Below, in pieces: positions 55,305 to 64,000 of a stretch of DNA of 64,000 nt. Every line of letters starts with the position of its first letter. Position 1 is the first letter of the stretch. The notes beneath the pieces are model-generated. The model was not told the DNA's origin. It ran no database searches and saw only the letters and a list, made by a program, of their open reading frames with translations. The position numbers were made by a program, and so were the translations under genes. The stretch is taken from the NCBI RefSeq assembly GCF_000241265.1, contig NZ_BAEE01000056.1, positions 62,001 through 126,000 of the forward strand. Direction: 5' to 3'. This stretch comes from Gordonia araii NBRC 100433 (GTDB taxonomy: Bacteria > Actinomycetota > Actinomycetes > Mycobacteriales > Mycobacteriaceae).

Positions 55305-56929
55305 CGGCCGCGACAGTGGCTGCCCGCCCGGGCAACGAGCACTTGGCGTCGACGGGGATCCTCACCCGGCTCAACCTGCGCCGCGAGCGCATCATCGCGC
55401 CGGTCACCGTCGGCTTGCTGATCGCCACCAACGCCGCGACCGTCTCGTCGATCCGCACCCTGTACGGCACCGTGGAGGAGCGCCAGGCGCTGGCCGCGGG
55501 GGCGGCGGGGAACTCGGCGTTCAAACTGCTGCTCGGGCCGCTCGAGCACGTGCAGTCGGATGCGGCGATCGCGTCGTGGCGCGCGGGTCTGTTCATGATC
55601 GCGACCGCCGCCGTATGTGCCGTCCTGATGGTCACGCGTCTGACCCGCAAGGAGGAGGAACTCGGCCGTGTCGAGCTGATCCGCGCCGCGCGCACCGGCC
55701 GCCTCGCCCCGATGACCGCGGCCGTTCTGGTCGCGCTCGGGTTCGCCCTCGTCGTCGGCGCCGGTATGGCCGCGCTGATGTCTTCGGGCGGTGCGACCGG
55801 CCGGGAGGCGGCCCTGGTCGGCGGACAGTACGCGAGCACCTCGCTGGCCGCGATCGGCCTCGCCGCGCTGACGGCACAGATCGCGACGACGGCCAGGCTG
55901 GCCAACCTGCTCGCGGTGTCGGTGGTCCTCGGCGGCTATGTGGTGCGCGGCGCGGGCGACGCGGCCGGATGGGAATGGCTGCATTGGACGAACCCGGTCG
56001 GCTGGGCCCAGCGCATGGACCCGTTCGGCGCCGGCAGCTGGTGGCCCGCGCTGCTGAGCGTGGTCGTCTTCGTCGCCGGGGTGGCGGCGGCGACATGGGT
56101 CAGCGGGCACCGCGATCTTGAGGGCGGACTGGTCGCCCCGCGCCCCGGACCGCCGTCGTCGGGCATCGCATCGATCGGCGCGCTGACGGCCCGACTCAAT
56201 CGGGGCGGCTTCTTCGGCTGGATGGCGGGGATCGGCGTGTTCGCCCTGCTCATCGGCATCCTCGTGAACGCGGCGTCCTCGCTCACCGAGGACAACCCGC
56301 AGATGGTCGACTATCTGCACAGGCTGGGCGGCCCGGGGGAACTGACCAAGGTGTTCTTCGCCGTGATCATGAGTTACCTCGGCTTCGCCGCGGCGACCTG
56401 GGCGGTGACCGCGATGAGCCGGGTGCGCGCCGACGAGAGCGCCGGGCGGACCGAGGTGTTGCTGGCCACGCCGGCGTCCCGCGGCGCCTATCTCGCCAGC
56501 CAGCTCGCCCTGGTCATGGTGGGAATCGCGGTTCTGCTGCTCGTGTCGGGCGTGCTCGTCGGGATCGGCGCGGGTGCGGTGACCGGTGACTGGGCGACGA
56601 TGCTGTCCGATTCCGTCCGCGGTGCCGCCGTCCAGATTCCCGCCGCCCTGGTGATCGGCGTCGGCGTCGTGGCGCTCTACGGGATCGCGCCGCGCCTCGT
56701 CGTCGGCGGCGGCTGGGCGATGGTGGTCGGAGCGTTCCTCCTCGGCCCGATGGGAGAGTTGTTCGGTCTGCCGCAGGCGGTGCGCAACCTCTCCCCGTTC
56801 ACCCACCTGCCCGCGGTGCCGTCGGCACCGATGAGCTGGGGCCCGATCGTGGTGCTGTCGCTGGTCGTGGCGGCATTGGCCGGAGCGGGGTGGTGGTGGT
56901 TCCGCCGCCGCGACATCGAGGGAATGTAA
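55301..56929 (+). CDS. ABC exporter permease (tetronasin-type)
   Basis: A 542-residue permease with about 12 helices in two similar halves, a fused dimer typical of these exporters. The repeated motif appears as TRKEEELGRVELIRAARTGR (first half) and SRVRADESAGRTEVLLATPA (second half). It exports an unknown hydrophobic compound. Start overlaps the ATPase stop (ATGA). Confidence 0.9.
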   Translation: MTAATVAARPGNEHLASTGILTRLNLRRERIIAPVTVGLLIATNAATVSSIRTLYGTVEERQALAAGAAGNSAFKLLLGPLEHVQSDAAIASWRAGLFMIATAAVCAVLMVTRLTRKEEELGRVELIRAARTGRLAPMTAAVLVALGFALVVGAGMAALMSSGGATGREAALVGGQYASTSLAAIGLAALTAQIATTARLANLLAVSVVLGGYVVRGAGDAAGWEWLHWTNPVGWAQRMDPFGAGSWWPALLSVVVFVAGVAAATWVSGHRDLEGGLVAPRPGPPSSGIASIGALTARLNRGGFFGWMAGIGVFALLIGILVNAASSLTEDNPQMVDYLHRLGGPGELTKVFFAVIMSYLGFAAATWAVTAMSRVRADESAGRTEVLLATPASRGAYLASQLALVMVGIAVLLLVSGVLVGIGAGAVTGDWATMLSDSVRGAAVQIPAALVIGVGVVALYGIAPRLVVGGGWAMVVGAFLLGPMGELFGLPQAVRNLSPFTHLPAVPSAPMSWGPIVVLSLVVAALAGAGWWWFRRRDIEGM

Positions 56930-56939
56930 CCCGGCTCGG

Positions 56940-58229
56940 CTATTCCGCCGGGATGGCCGCGCGCCGGCGCCCGATCGCCAGAAGCAGGAATCCGGCGAGC
57001 ACGGCGGCTGCCGTCGAGGCGAAGAGGATCGCGGCCTTGGCATGGGCCAGTTGATCGGCGTCGTCGAAGCTGAGCTCGGCGATCAGCAACGACACGGTGA
57101 ACCCGATCCCGGCGAGGAGGGAGACCCCGCACAGATCCGACCAGCGGACCGTCGAGTCCAGGCGGCTGCCGGTGAACTTGGTGGTGAGCCAGGTGGCGGA
57201 CAAGATGCCGATCGGTTTCCCCAGCAACAGGCCCGCGATGATGCCGATGGCGATCGGATCTCGGAAGGCCGCGCCGATCGCCGACGCGTCGCCGACCGTG
57301 ACGCCGGCCGAGAGGAAGGCGAAGACGGGCACGGCGAACCCCGCCGACAGGGGTCGGAACCGATGCTCGAACTGTTCGGCGAGCCCGCCGTCGCCGCGCC
57401 TGAAGGCGCCTCGGTGGACCGGGACGGCGAAGCCCAGCAACACGCCGGCGATGGTGGCGTGGATTCCGGAGGCGTGGACCAGCGCCCAGCACACGATCCC
57501 GATCGGCAGCAGGAACACCCAGGCTCCCCACGCGTGCCGGGCGAACCACGAGGCGTACCGGTGCGAGAGGAAGGCGAAGACGGCGAGCGGGATCAGGCTC
57601 AGCAGCAGCGGCGCCCAGTCGAGCTTGCTGGTGTAGACGAGCGCGATGATGAGGATCGCGATGAGGTCGTCGACCACCGCGAGCGTGAGCAGAAACAGTC
57701 GTAGGGCCACCGGTAGTCGCGATCCGACGACGGCGAGCACGGCTACCGCGAAAGCGATGTCGGTGGCGGTGGGTATCGCCCAGCCGTGGACTCCCGGGCC
57801 TTCGCGATTGATCAGGAAATAGATGAGCGCGGGCGCGATCACGCCGCCGCACGCGGCCGCCACGGGGACCAGCGCCGTGCGCGGCGAACGCAACTCGCCC
57901 GCGACGATCTCACGCTTGAGTTCGAGGCCGACCAGGAAGAAGAAGATGGCGAGCAGACCGTCGGCCGCCCAGTGGCCCAGTGTCAGGTCCAGGTGCCAGG
58001 GCGCATAGCCGACGACGGTGTCGCGCAGCTTCTCGTAGGTCCCGACGAGGGGCGTGTTCGCGGCGATCAGGGCGAGCAGTGCTGCGGCGACGAGCAGAAA
58101 GCCGCCGACGGTCTCCTTCCGCAGGATTTCGGTGACCCGCCAGGACTCGGCGGGCGACAGCGGATTGAATGCGTCGTCATCGTCGTCCGGTCGTTCGTAG
58201 TAGGCGGGATCGTCCTCCGGCGTAGCCAT
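56940..58229 (-). CDS. nhaA: Na+/H+ antiporter NhaA
   Basis: A 429-residue NhaA-type antiporter with 12 helices that exports Na+ in exchange for H+ for pH and sodium balance. The transport Asp pair is in LTLAVVDDLIAILII. Other family motifs: FFFLVGLELKREIVAGEL, PTATDIAFAVAVLAVVGSR and VRWSDLCGVSLLAGIGFTVS. An acidic N-terminal tail (about 1-28, rich in Asp) precedes the first helix. ATG 58229 is preferred over the in-frame TTG at 58238. Confidence 0.94.
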   Translation of the reverse strand: MATPEDDPAYYERPDDDDDAFNPLSPAESWRVTEILRKETVGGFLLVAAALLALIAANTPLVGTYEKLRDTVVGYAPWHLDLTLGHWAADGLLAIFFFLVGLELKREIVAGELRSPRTALVPVAAACGGVIAPALIYFLINREGPGVHGWAIPTATDIAFAVAVLAVVGSRLPVALRLFLLTLAVVDDLIAILIIALVYTSKLDWAPLLLSLIPLAVFAFLSHRYASWFARHAWGAWVFLLPIGIVCWALVHASGIHATIAGVLLGFAVPVHRGAFRRGDGGLAEQFEHRFRPLSAGFAVPVFAFLSAGVTVGDASAIGAAFRDPIAIGIIAGLLLGKPIGILSATWLTTKFTGSRLDSTVRWSDLCGVSLLAGIGFTVSLLIAELSFDDADQLAHAKAAILFASTAAAVLAGFLLLAIGRRRAAIPAE

Positions 58230-58256
58230 GGCCCCCAAGGTTAACGTCGGCTGCGG

Positions 58257-59381
58257 CTACGGCGTCACGCTGTCCCAGCCGGGGACGTCTTCGGGGCGGC
58301 GGGGCGGGGGACCGGTGTAGATCGCCGCTGGGCGAACGAGGCGGCCGAGTTTCTTCTGCTCGAGGATGTGGGCGCACCAGCCGGCGGACCGCCCGCAGGT
58401 GAACATCGCCGGCATCATCGGCGCCGGCACCTCGGCGAAATCGAGGATCACCGCTGCCCAGAACTCGACGTTCGTCTCGATGGCGCGGTCCGGGCGGCGC
58501 TCCCGCAGCTCGGCGAGGGCGGCCTGCTCGAGGGCGGCGGCCACGTCGAAGCGAGGGACGCCGAGGCGGCGGGCCGTTTCGCGGAGCACGCGGGCACGCG
58601 GGTCTTCGGCGCGGTAGACGCGGTGCCCGAAGCCCATCAGCTTCTCCTTGCGGTCGAGGATGCCCTTGACCAGGCCGCGCGGGTCGTCGGTCTTCTCCAC
58701 CTCGGCGATCATCGGCAGCACGCGGGCCGGCGCACCGCCGTGCAGCGGCCCCGACATCGCGCCGATCGCGCCGGACAGCGCGGCGGCAACGTCGGCGCCG
58801 GTGGAGGCGATGACGCGCGCGGTGAAGGTCGAGGCGTTCATGCCGTGCTCCGCGGCGCTCACCCAGTACGCGTCGATGGCCTCGGTGTGCTTGGGGTCGG
58901 GTTCGCCGCGCCAGCGGGTCATGAAACGCTCGGTCACCGAGGCGCACTCGTCGATCCGGCTTTGCGGGACCGGCGGTGCCTCGCCCCGGGCGGACTGCGC
59001 GACGTAGGACAGGGTCATCACCGACGCCTTGGCGAGATCGGCGCGCGCTTGCTCGTCGTCGATGTCCAGGAGCGGCTCGAAGCCCCACAGCGGCGCCAGG
59101 GTCGGCAGCGCGGCCTGGACGTCCACGCGGACGTCCCCGGAGCGGGTCACCAACTCCAGCGGAGGCGCCGGGTCGAGCGGTGTGCCGAACCGGCCGTCGA
59201 CCAGCAGGGCCCACACGTCGCCGAAGGTGACCCGGTTCTCGACGAGATCCTCGATATCGACACCGCGGTAACGCAGGTTACCGCCGTCCTTGTCTGGCTC
59301 GGCGATCTCGGTGGTGAATGCGACGACGCCCTCGAGGCCGGGGGTGAAGCCCTCGGGCACGGCTGGGCCGGTTGCGGTCAT
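58257..59381 (-). CDS. citA: Citrate synthase 2
   Basis: A 374-residue citrate synthase of the CitA (Rv0889c) group, condensing acetyl-CoA and oxaloacetate. Catalytic His residues are in SAAEHGMNASTF and LMGFGHRVYRAEDPRA. The usual Asp position reads ETNVEFWAAVILDFAE, with Glu instead of Asp, as I recall for this actinobacterial subgroup. Ends PGWDSVTP. Divergent from pdxH. Confidence 0.93.
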   Translation of the reverse strand: MTATGPAVPEGFTPGLEGVVAFTTEIAEPDKDGGNLRYRGVDIEDLVENRVTFGDVWALLVDGRFGTPLDPAPPLELVTRSGDVRVDVQAALPTLAPLWGFEPLLDIDDEQARADLAKASVMTLSYVAQSARGEAPPVPQSRIDECASVTERFMTRWRGEPDPKHTEAIDAYWVSAAEHGMNASTFTARVIASTGADVAAALSGAIGAMSGPLHGGAPARVLPMIAEVEKTDDPRGLVKGILDRKEKLMGFGHRVYRAEDPRARVLRETARRLGVPRFDVAAALEQAALAELRERRPDRAIETNVEFWAAVILDFAEVPAPMMPAMFTCGRSAGWCAHILEQKKLGRLVRPAAIYTGPPPRRPEDVPGWDSVTP

Positions 59382-59459
59382 GCGGGTTCTCCTGAACGTG
59401 GGCCGGGTGGCTGAGGCCTGGATCTGATCCTAAGCCGACCGAGAGTAACTTGGGCAGCT

Positions 59460-60167
59460 ATGGAGTCGCCACGTGAAGAGCCGTTCGACCTGGCCGCGAT
59501 GCGTGTGGGATACGGCCGTCGCGACACGACGGGCGCCGACGGTGTGACCGCCCACCTGGATATCGGCTGGCTGACCGGGACACCGCCGTGGCTGGCGCTC
59601 TTCGACCAATGGCTCACCGAGGCGATCGCGGCCGGGATCCCCGAGCCCAACGCGATGGTGCTCGGAACGGTCGACGGGGACGGGCGGCCGGGCACGCGCA
59701 CGGTCCTGTGCAAGGGGTTCGGCGCGCGCGGTATCACCTTCTTCACCGGCTATGACTCGGTGAAGGGACGGGCGCTGGCGGCCAATCCGTTCGCCGCGCT
59801 GACCTTCCCGTGGATCGCGATGGAGCGCCAGGTGCATTTCCGCGGCACCGTCACCAAGGTCGGCATCGACGAGACACAGGCCTACTGGGATTCGCGTCCG
59901 CGCGGTTCCCAGATCTCGGCCTACGCGTCGGCGCAGTCGCAGCCGATCGCCGACCGGGCCGAGTTGGAAGCAGCCGCCGCTGCCGTGGCCGAACGGTTCG
60001 GCGGGATCGACGGCGCCGAGCCGATTCCCGTTCCGCCTGCGTGGGGCGGATACCTCGTCGAGGTCGACCACGCCGAGTTCTGGCAGGGCCGCGCCGACCG
60101 TCTGCACAACCGCGTGCGAGCCGAGTGGACCGAGTCCGGCTGGACCGTCGAGCGGCTGCAGCCGTAG
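59460..60167 (+). CDS. pdxH: Pyridoxamine 5'-phosphate oxidase
   Basis: A 235-residue FMN enzyme oxidising pyridoxamine-P or pyridoxine-P to PLP. It has LDIGWLTGTPPWLALFDQWL, PNAMVLGTVDGDGRPGTRTV, LCKGFGARGITFFTGYDSVK and the C-terminal WGGYLVEVDHAEFWQGRADR followed by LHNR. It lies 7 bp before the MFS gene, so they are probably cotranscribed. Confidence 0.94.
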   Translation: MESPREEPFDLAAMRVGYGRRDTTGADGVTAHLDIGWLTGTPPWLALFDQWLTEAIAAGIPEPNAMVLGTVDGDGRPGTRTVLCKGFGARGITFFTGYDSVKGRALAANPFAALTFPWIAMERQVHFRGTVTKVGIDETQAYWDSRPRGSQISAYASAQSQPIADRAELEAAAAAVAERFGGIDGAEPIPVPPAWGGYLVEVDHAEFWQGRADRLHNRVRAEWTESGWTVERLQP

Positions 60168-60173
60168 CGCATC

Positions 60174-61457
60174 ATGCGCAGCTTCCTGGCCGATACGCGG
60201 CCGTTGGCGAATGACGATTTCCGGCATCTGTGGATCGCGAACATCGTCACGGTCATCGGTGCCCAGCTCACCGTCGTCGCGGTGCCGATGCAGATCTACT
60301 CGATCACGCAGAGTTCGGCCTATGTCGGGCTGACCGGCATCTTCGGGTTGGTCCCGCTGATCGGCTTCGGGTTGTGGGGCGGGGCGCTGGCCGATGTCTT
60401 CGACCGGCGCAAGATCCTGCTGGTGACGACCCTGGGACTGATCGTCACGGCCTTCCTGTTCTTCGCGCAGGCGGCGGCCGGGCTGAACAACGTGTGGGTG
60501 CTGCTCGTGCTGTTCGCCGTGCAGCAGGCATTCTTCGCGGTGAACCAGCCGACCCGCAGCGCGGTCCTACCCCGCATCCTGCCGCTGGCGTATCTGCCGG
60601 CGGCGAACTCGCTGAACATGACCGTCATGCAGGCCGGAGCGATCGTCGGGCCGCTGCTCGGCGGGCTGCTGGTCCCGGTCCTCGGCTATTCGATGCTGTA
60701 CCTGGCCGACAGTCTGTCGTTGCTGACGACGCTGTGGGCAGTGTGGCGGCTGCCCGCGCTGGTGCCCGAGCGCTCCGGCGACGGCGCGCGGCCACGCGCC
60801 GGGCTGCGGTCGATTCTGGACGGTTTCAGCTATCTGCGCGGGCACAAGGTGCTGTTGATGTCCTTCGTCGTCGACCTCATCGCGATGGTGTTCGGCATGC
60901 CCCGGATTCTGTTCCCCGAGATCGCGCATGAGAACTTCGGCGGGCGCACCGACGGCGGGTGGCAGGTGGCTTTGCTGTTCGCGGCGATCCCGCTCGGCGC
61001 GGTGCTCGGCGGCGTCTTCTCCGGATGGGTGTCGCGGGTGCGACGCCAGGGATTGGCGGTGGTGGTGTCGATCCTCGTCTGGGGCGGGTCGATGGCGGTG
61101 GCCGGCTTCGCGTTGTTCGGCGCACACGGCACCTGGTTGCCGATGCTGCCCGTGGTGGTCGTCGCGCTGGTGATCGGCGGCGCGGCCGACATGGTGTCCT
61201 CGGCGTTCCGGATGACGATGCTGCAGTCGGCGGCCGACGACGCGGTGCGCGGCCGGTTGCAGGGCGTGTTCATCGTCGTCGTGGCCGGCGGGCCGCGCCT
61301 GGCCGACGTCGGGCACGGGGCGGCCGCCGCCATGGTCGGGACCGCCGCCGCGACGGCCGGTGGAGGAGTCGCGGTCATCGTCGGAACGGTGATCGCGGCG
61401 CTGGCCGTCCCGGCCTTCGTGCGCTACGTCGTCACACCCCGCGTCACCGAGGCTTGA
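60174..61457 (+). CDS. MFS exporter, EntS-like (MFS_3)
   Basis: A 427-residue 12-helix exporter of the enterobactin-exporter-like group. Motifs: LANDDFRHLWIANIVTVIGA, GLWGGALADVFDRRKILLV, and NQPTRSAVLPRILPL. Substrate unknown; a siderophore or drug is possible by similarity. Its end overlaps the convergent DUF2236 gene by 14 bp. Confidence 0.88.
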   Translation: MRSFLADTRPLANDDFRHLWIANIVTVIGAQLTVVAVPMQIYSITQSSAYVGLTGIFGLVPLIGFGLWGGALADVFDRRKILLVTTLGLIVTAFLFFAQAAAGLNNVWVLLVLFAVQQAFFAVNQPTRSAVLPRILPLAYLPAANSLNMTVMQAGAIVGPLLGGLLVPVLGYSMLYLADSLSLLTTLWAVWRLPALVPERSGDGARPRAGLRSILDGFSYLRGHKVLLMSFVVDLIAMVFGMPRILFPEIAHENFGGRTDGGWQVALLFAAIPLGAVLGGVFSGWVSRVRRQGLAVVVSILVWGGSMAVAGFALFGAHGTWLPMLPVVVVALVIGGAADMVSSAFRMTMLQSAADDAVRGRLQGVFIVVVAGGPRLADVGHGAAAAMVGTAAATAGGGVAVIVGTVIAALAVPAFVRYVVTPRVTEA

Positions 61458-62472
61458 CCTCGTTGCTTTGCCAGGGCAGGTTCGCGCGGCGCTCGGCGTG
61501 CACCGGGCAGTAGTGGATCGGGTTGTCGCGCTCGGCGCCCGAGGGCAGGTTGCGCAGCGGCGCCTCCAGGACGGGAGCATCCGCGGGCACGCGGCCGGCG
61601 AGGCGGTCGTCGGCGTCGCGGGCGCGCGGGTGACGTCGGTAGCGCGGCGGAACGAGTCTCATGCCGGCGTTGACCGCCTTGCCGAACAGGCGGAACAGCT
61701 TCTCGTCGCGGGCGGTCCACCGCAGGCCCATCATCTCGCGGATCGGCTCGTCGTAGAGCCCGGTGGTGATCCACATGAACGCCTTCTGGCCCTGCGCCGC
61801 CTGGATCCGCCACAGCCACCGCGGCGTCCACGACGGCATGAAGGGCGGTGGCGGGAGCTGGGTGATGTCGAGGACGGTGCGGACCGCCGCGTGGTCGCGC
61901 AGCACGTGGCGGCACATGTGGTCCCAGTACTCGAGGAAGTCCTCGTAGGTATCCGGGACCGGGCGCATGGAGACGCCATAGCGCGAATACCAGGTGCGCG
62001 ACTCCTCGAACAGCCGGCGCTTCTCGGCCTCGCTGATCGGGGGACCGAACGCCTCGGCACAGCGGATGTTGCCGTACCAGAAGGTGGCGTGCGCCCAGTA
62101 GAAGACGTCGGGGTCCAGCGCGTGGTACCGGCCGCCGTCGTCCATCCGGCCCTTGATGGTCCGGTGGTAGTCGCGGACCTCCTGGCCGGTCTTCTCCGGA
62201 TCGGGGTCGAAGACGACGCCGCCGATGGGGTAGATCGATCGCAGGAGCCGTTCCCAGCGTTCACCGAAGAAGTCGGAGTGCTCCCAGACGCCGGCGGCCA
62301 GTTTGGGGTGCATGTTCTGCATCGACCCCGACCACAGGCCCATCAGCAGCCCCCGCCAGTCGCCGAAGAAGCGGTAGGTGGCCGAATCCGGGCCGAGGCT
62401 CGGAAGGTCGGCGTCGATCCGTTCGGCGGAATCGTCGGTGTCGACGTGGATGGGCTCGAGAACCTCGGTCAT
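61444..62472 (-). CDS. DUF2236 / MpaB-family protein, second copy
   Basis: A 342-residue DUF2236 protein. It has RDYHRTIKG, RYHALDPDVFYWAHATFWYG and a conserved His-rich region, like the protein at 6545-7450, but with longer N- and C-terminal parts. The haem- and oxygen-dependent role is known for a few members only. ATG 62472 is used. Confidence 0.87.
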   Translation of the reverse strand: MTEVLEPIHVDTDDSAERIDADLPSLGPDSATYRFFGDWRGLLMGLWSGSMQNMHPKLAAGVWEHSDFFGERWERLLRSIYPIGGVVFDPDPEKTGQEVRDYHRTIKGRMDDGGRYHALDPDVFYWAHATFWYGNIRCAEAFGPPISEAEKRRLFEESRTWYSRYGVSMRPVPDTYEDFLEYWDHMCRHVLRDHAAVRTVLDITQLPPPPFMPSWTPRWLWRIQAAQGQKAFMWITTGLYDEPIREMMGLRWTARDEKLFRLFGKAVNAGMRLVPPRYRRHPRARDADDRLAGRVPADAPVLEAPLRNLPSGAERDNPIHYCPVHAERRANLPWQSNEVKPR

Positions 62473-62529
62473 GAGACGAAAGTCTAAATTCGTCTCACGA
62501 GAGAGTCAATGACCCCGCAACCGAAAGTG

Positions 62530-63396
62530 TTAGTCGACCCGCCGCAACCGGACCGTCGTTCCCGGAGTGAGCTGCCCGGCACGATCGGCCGCCGACTCGG
62601 TCAGCACGGCGACGACCGGGTAGCCGCCGGTGACGGGGTGGTCAGGACCGAACAGGACCGGCTGGCCGCTCGGCGGCACCTGGATCGAGCCGTGCGCGAT
62701 GCCCTCCGACGCCAACTCGGCCGAACCGGGGCGGTGTTCCACCGGTGGGCCGCTGATCCGGTCGAGTCGCACCCCGACGCGGTTGCTCGCCGGGTTCACT
62801 GTCCACAGCCCGACGAACAGCGCGTCCGGGTCGACGAGTCGATCCGCGCGGGGGCCGGGGGAGGCCGCCAGGACGACCGTGGATTCGGTGTCCTCCTTGG
62901 CGGGCGCCGACTGCGTGGCCGGCCACGGCGCCGACGACGTGCCGACGTCGAGGAGATCGCCTCGGGCGATGGGCGGCGGGCCGAGCCCGGACAGCGTGTC
63001 GGTCGACAGTGAACCGAGAACGGGCTCGGCGACGATGCCGCCGCGCACCGACAGATAGGCGCGGCATCCGTGCCGAGGGGCGCCCACGCGCAGCGTCTGA
63101 CCGTCGTGGAGCAAGACCGTGGCGTTGCGCCCGGTCGGGCGCTCGTCGACGGCGAGCGACACCGCCGCACCGGTGACCGCGACCCCCGCGTCGCCGATCA
63201 CTCGCACCGCCAGGCCGCCGTGGGTGATCTCGATGGCGGCCGAGTCCTCCGGGTTTCCCACGAGCCGGTTGGCCAGGCGCAGTGCACCGCGGTCGGCGGC
63301 GCCCGAGCGGGGAACGCCGAGGTTGGCGAACCCTTCGCGTCCGAGGTCCTGGATCGTCGCCAACGGTCCCGTGTCCAGCACGGTCAGCGCGGTCAC
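62530..63396 (-). CDS. pxpC: 5-oxoprolinase subunit C (PxpC/KipA)
   Basis: A 288-residue subunit of the ATP-dependent 5-oxoprolinase PxpABC, which opens 5-oxoproline to glutamate. Family motifs are ATIQDLGREGFANLGVPRSG, GCRAYLSVRGGI and GSIQVPPSGQPVLFGPDHPV. GTG 63396 overlaps the pxpB stop (GTGA), the standard B-C order. Confidence 0.93.
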   Translation of the reverse strand: MTALTVLDTGPLATIQDLGREGFANLGVPRSGAADRGALRLANRLVGNPEDSAAIEITHGGLAVRVIGDAGVAVTGAAVSLAVDERPTGRNATVLLHDGQTLRVGAPRHGCRAYLSVRGGIVAEPVLGSLSTDTLSGLGPPPIARGDLLDVGTSSAPWPATQSAPAKEDTESTVVLAASPGPRADRLVDPDALFVGLWTVNPASNRVGVRLDRISGPPVEHRPGSAELASEGIAHGSIQVPPSGQPVLFGPDHPVTGGYPVVAVLTESAADRAGQLTPGTTVRLRRVD

Positions 63397-64000
63397 GACC
63401 GTTCCTCGCCGAGATCGGCGAATCGCACGATGGTGCCCGCGCGCAGCGGCGTCGGCGGGTCGTCGGCGCTATTCCAGAGGCGGAAGTCTGTGTGGCCCAG
63501 CAGGTTCCATCCTCCGGGGCTGGCTCCGGGATAGACGGCGGAGTAGCCGGCGGCGACGGCCACCGACCCGGCTTCCACGCGGGGACGCGATTCGTCGCGA
63601 CGGGGCAGTTCGCACGGCGGGCAGCGGTCGTCCGGGTCGTCGGGCACGAGGTAGCCGAAGCCGGGGGCGAAGCCCATGAACTCCACCCGCCACCGCGTCT
63701 GCACATGGCTCGCGACGACAGCACCGGTCGTCCAGCCGAGGTGCAGCGCGACGTCGTGGAGGTCCGGCCCGTCGTAGCGGACGCCGATGACCACCTGGTC
63801 CTCCTCCGCGTCGGAGACGGCCGGGGCCGGGGCCCGCAGTGCCCGGCGCAGTGCCAGCCGGTCGACGCCGACGGGCGGCGAACCCTGAACCAGGATCGTC
63901 GTGGCGGCGGGGATCAGATCGACGACACCGGGCAGGCGACCGTCGGCCTTGGCCCGGTGCAGCGCGGCGATCGCGGCACTCGCCGCCGCCGAGGGATCCG
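63393..64000 (-). CDS. pxpB: 5-oxoprolinase subunit B (PxpB/KipI), 5' end beyond window
   Basis: The frame is open to base 64000, so about the first quarter to third is missing. Visible parts match PxpB: RYDGPDLHDVALHLGW, FMGFAPGFGYLVPDDP, RVEAGSVAVAAGYSAVYPGA, SPGGWNLLGHTDFRLW. Works with PxpA and PxpC; a pxpA gene should lie outside the window. Confidence 0.93.
   Translation of the reverse strand, partial: DPSAAASAAIAALHRAKADGRLPGVVDLIPAATTILVQGSPPVGVDRLALRRALRAPAPAVSDAEEDQVVIGVRYDGPDLHDVALHLGWTTGAVVASHVQTRWRVEFMGFAPGFGYLVPDDPDDRCPPCELPRRDESRPRVEAGSVAVAAGYSAVYPGASPGGWNLLGHTDFRLWNSADDPPTPLRAGTIVRFADLGEERS

Overview
The window is chromosomal DNA from a high-GC actinobacterium of the order Mycobacteriales, most likely a Gordonia-like genus. 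The evidence is mycothiol-dependent MscR, an RpfA-type resuscitation factor, SepH, an Eis-like acetyltransferase, an XPB-type helicase and a KstR-type operator. Gene order from about 30 kb to 59 kb also resembles the Mycobacterium tuberculosis Rv0861c-Rv0889c segment: XPB helicase, its partner, rpfA, cspB, DUF2771, MFS, DUF3027, DUF2530, TrmH, sepH, serC and citA. Species assignment and orthology come from recognising proteins by eye, not from a search.

Layout. 1-4.7 kb: nadE (3' end cut by the window edge) diverges from a copper-handling operon (membrane protein, YcnI, CopC, CopD). 4.7-9.1 kb: alpha/beta hydrolase, S51 peptidase, tRNA-Lys, a DUF2236 protein, a DapC-like aminotransferase and a tRNA-Glu/Asp/Phe cluster closed by a terminator. 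9.1-13.6 kb: BASS/ACR3-like permease, a TPP riboswitch driving a short-chain dehydrogenase, a DUF3556 membrane protein under a KstR-type box, and a 45-residue Cys-rich peptide divergent from an ArsR regulator. 13.7-21.7 kb: MHS-type transporter, a two-gene cassette with an immunity-like protein, MBL hydrolase plus mscR, Nudix hydrolase, YceI, a membrane adenylate cyclase and TfoX. 22.0-22.7 kb: a non-coding array of about 70-bp palindromic repeats.

22.6-29 kb: an SDR, then a five-gene lipid/steroid-type beta-oxidation operon (Ltp1-like thiolase, SRPBCC, MaoC, SDR, acyl-CoA dehydrogenase) behind a TetR gene and an inverted-repeat operator. 29-36 kb: secreted protein, DUF2200, XPB helicase and its associated protein, a very strong bidirectional terminator, then rpfA. 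The rpfA leader holds a c-di-AMP (ydaO-type) riboswitch and a perfect CRP site. 36-46 kb: cold-shock protein, DUF2771, MFS, DUF3027, a 915-residue sacsin-like ATPase, PAP2 phosphatase, a frameshifted lipase, DUF2530 and a purine permease. 46-59 kb: Eis-like, TrmH-like, a frameshifted DUF222/HNH gene, secreted lipase, sepH, serC, TetR-ABC exporter, nhaA and citA. 59-64 kb: pdxH, MFS, a second DUF2236 protein, pxpC and partial pxpB.

The window is mostly housekeeping. Its more unusual content is regulatory RNA and small elements: two riboswitches (TPP upstream of an unassigned SDR; c-di-AMP upstream of rpfA), a metal-responsive small-peptide locus, palindromic repeats in which an inverted copy keeps its fold with a different inner stem, and a repeat copy that supplies the start of a protein-coding gene. 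Two genes (lipase, HNH) carry multiple frameshifts in G/C runs, so they are either decaying or affected by assembly errors.
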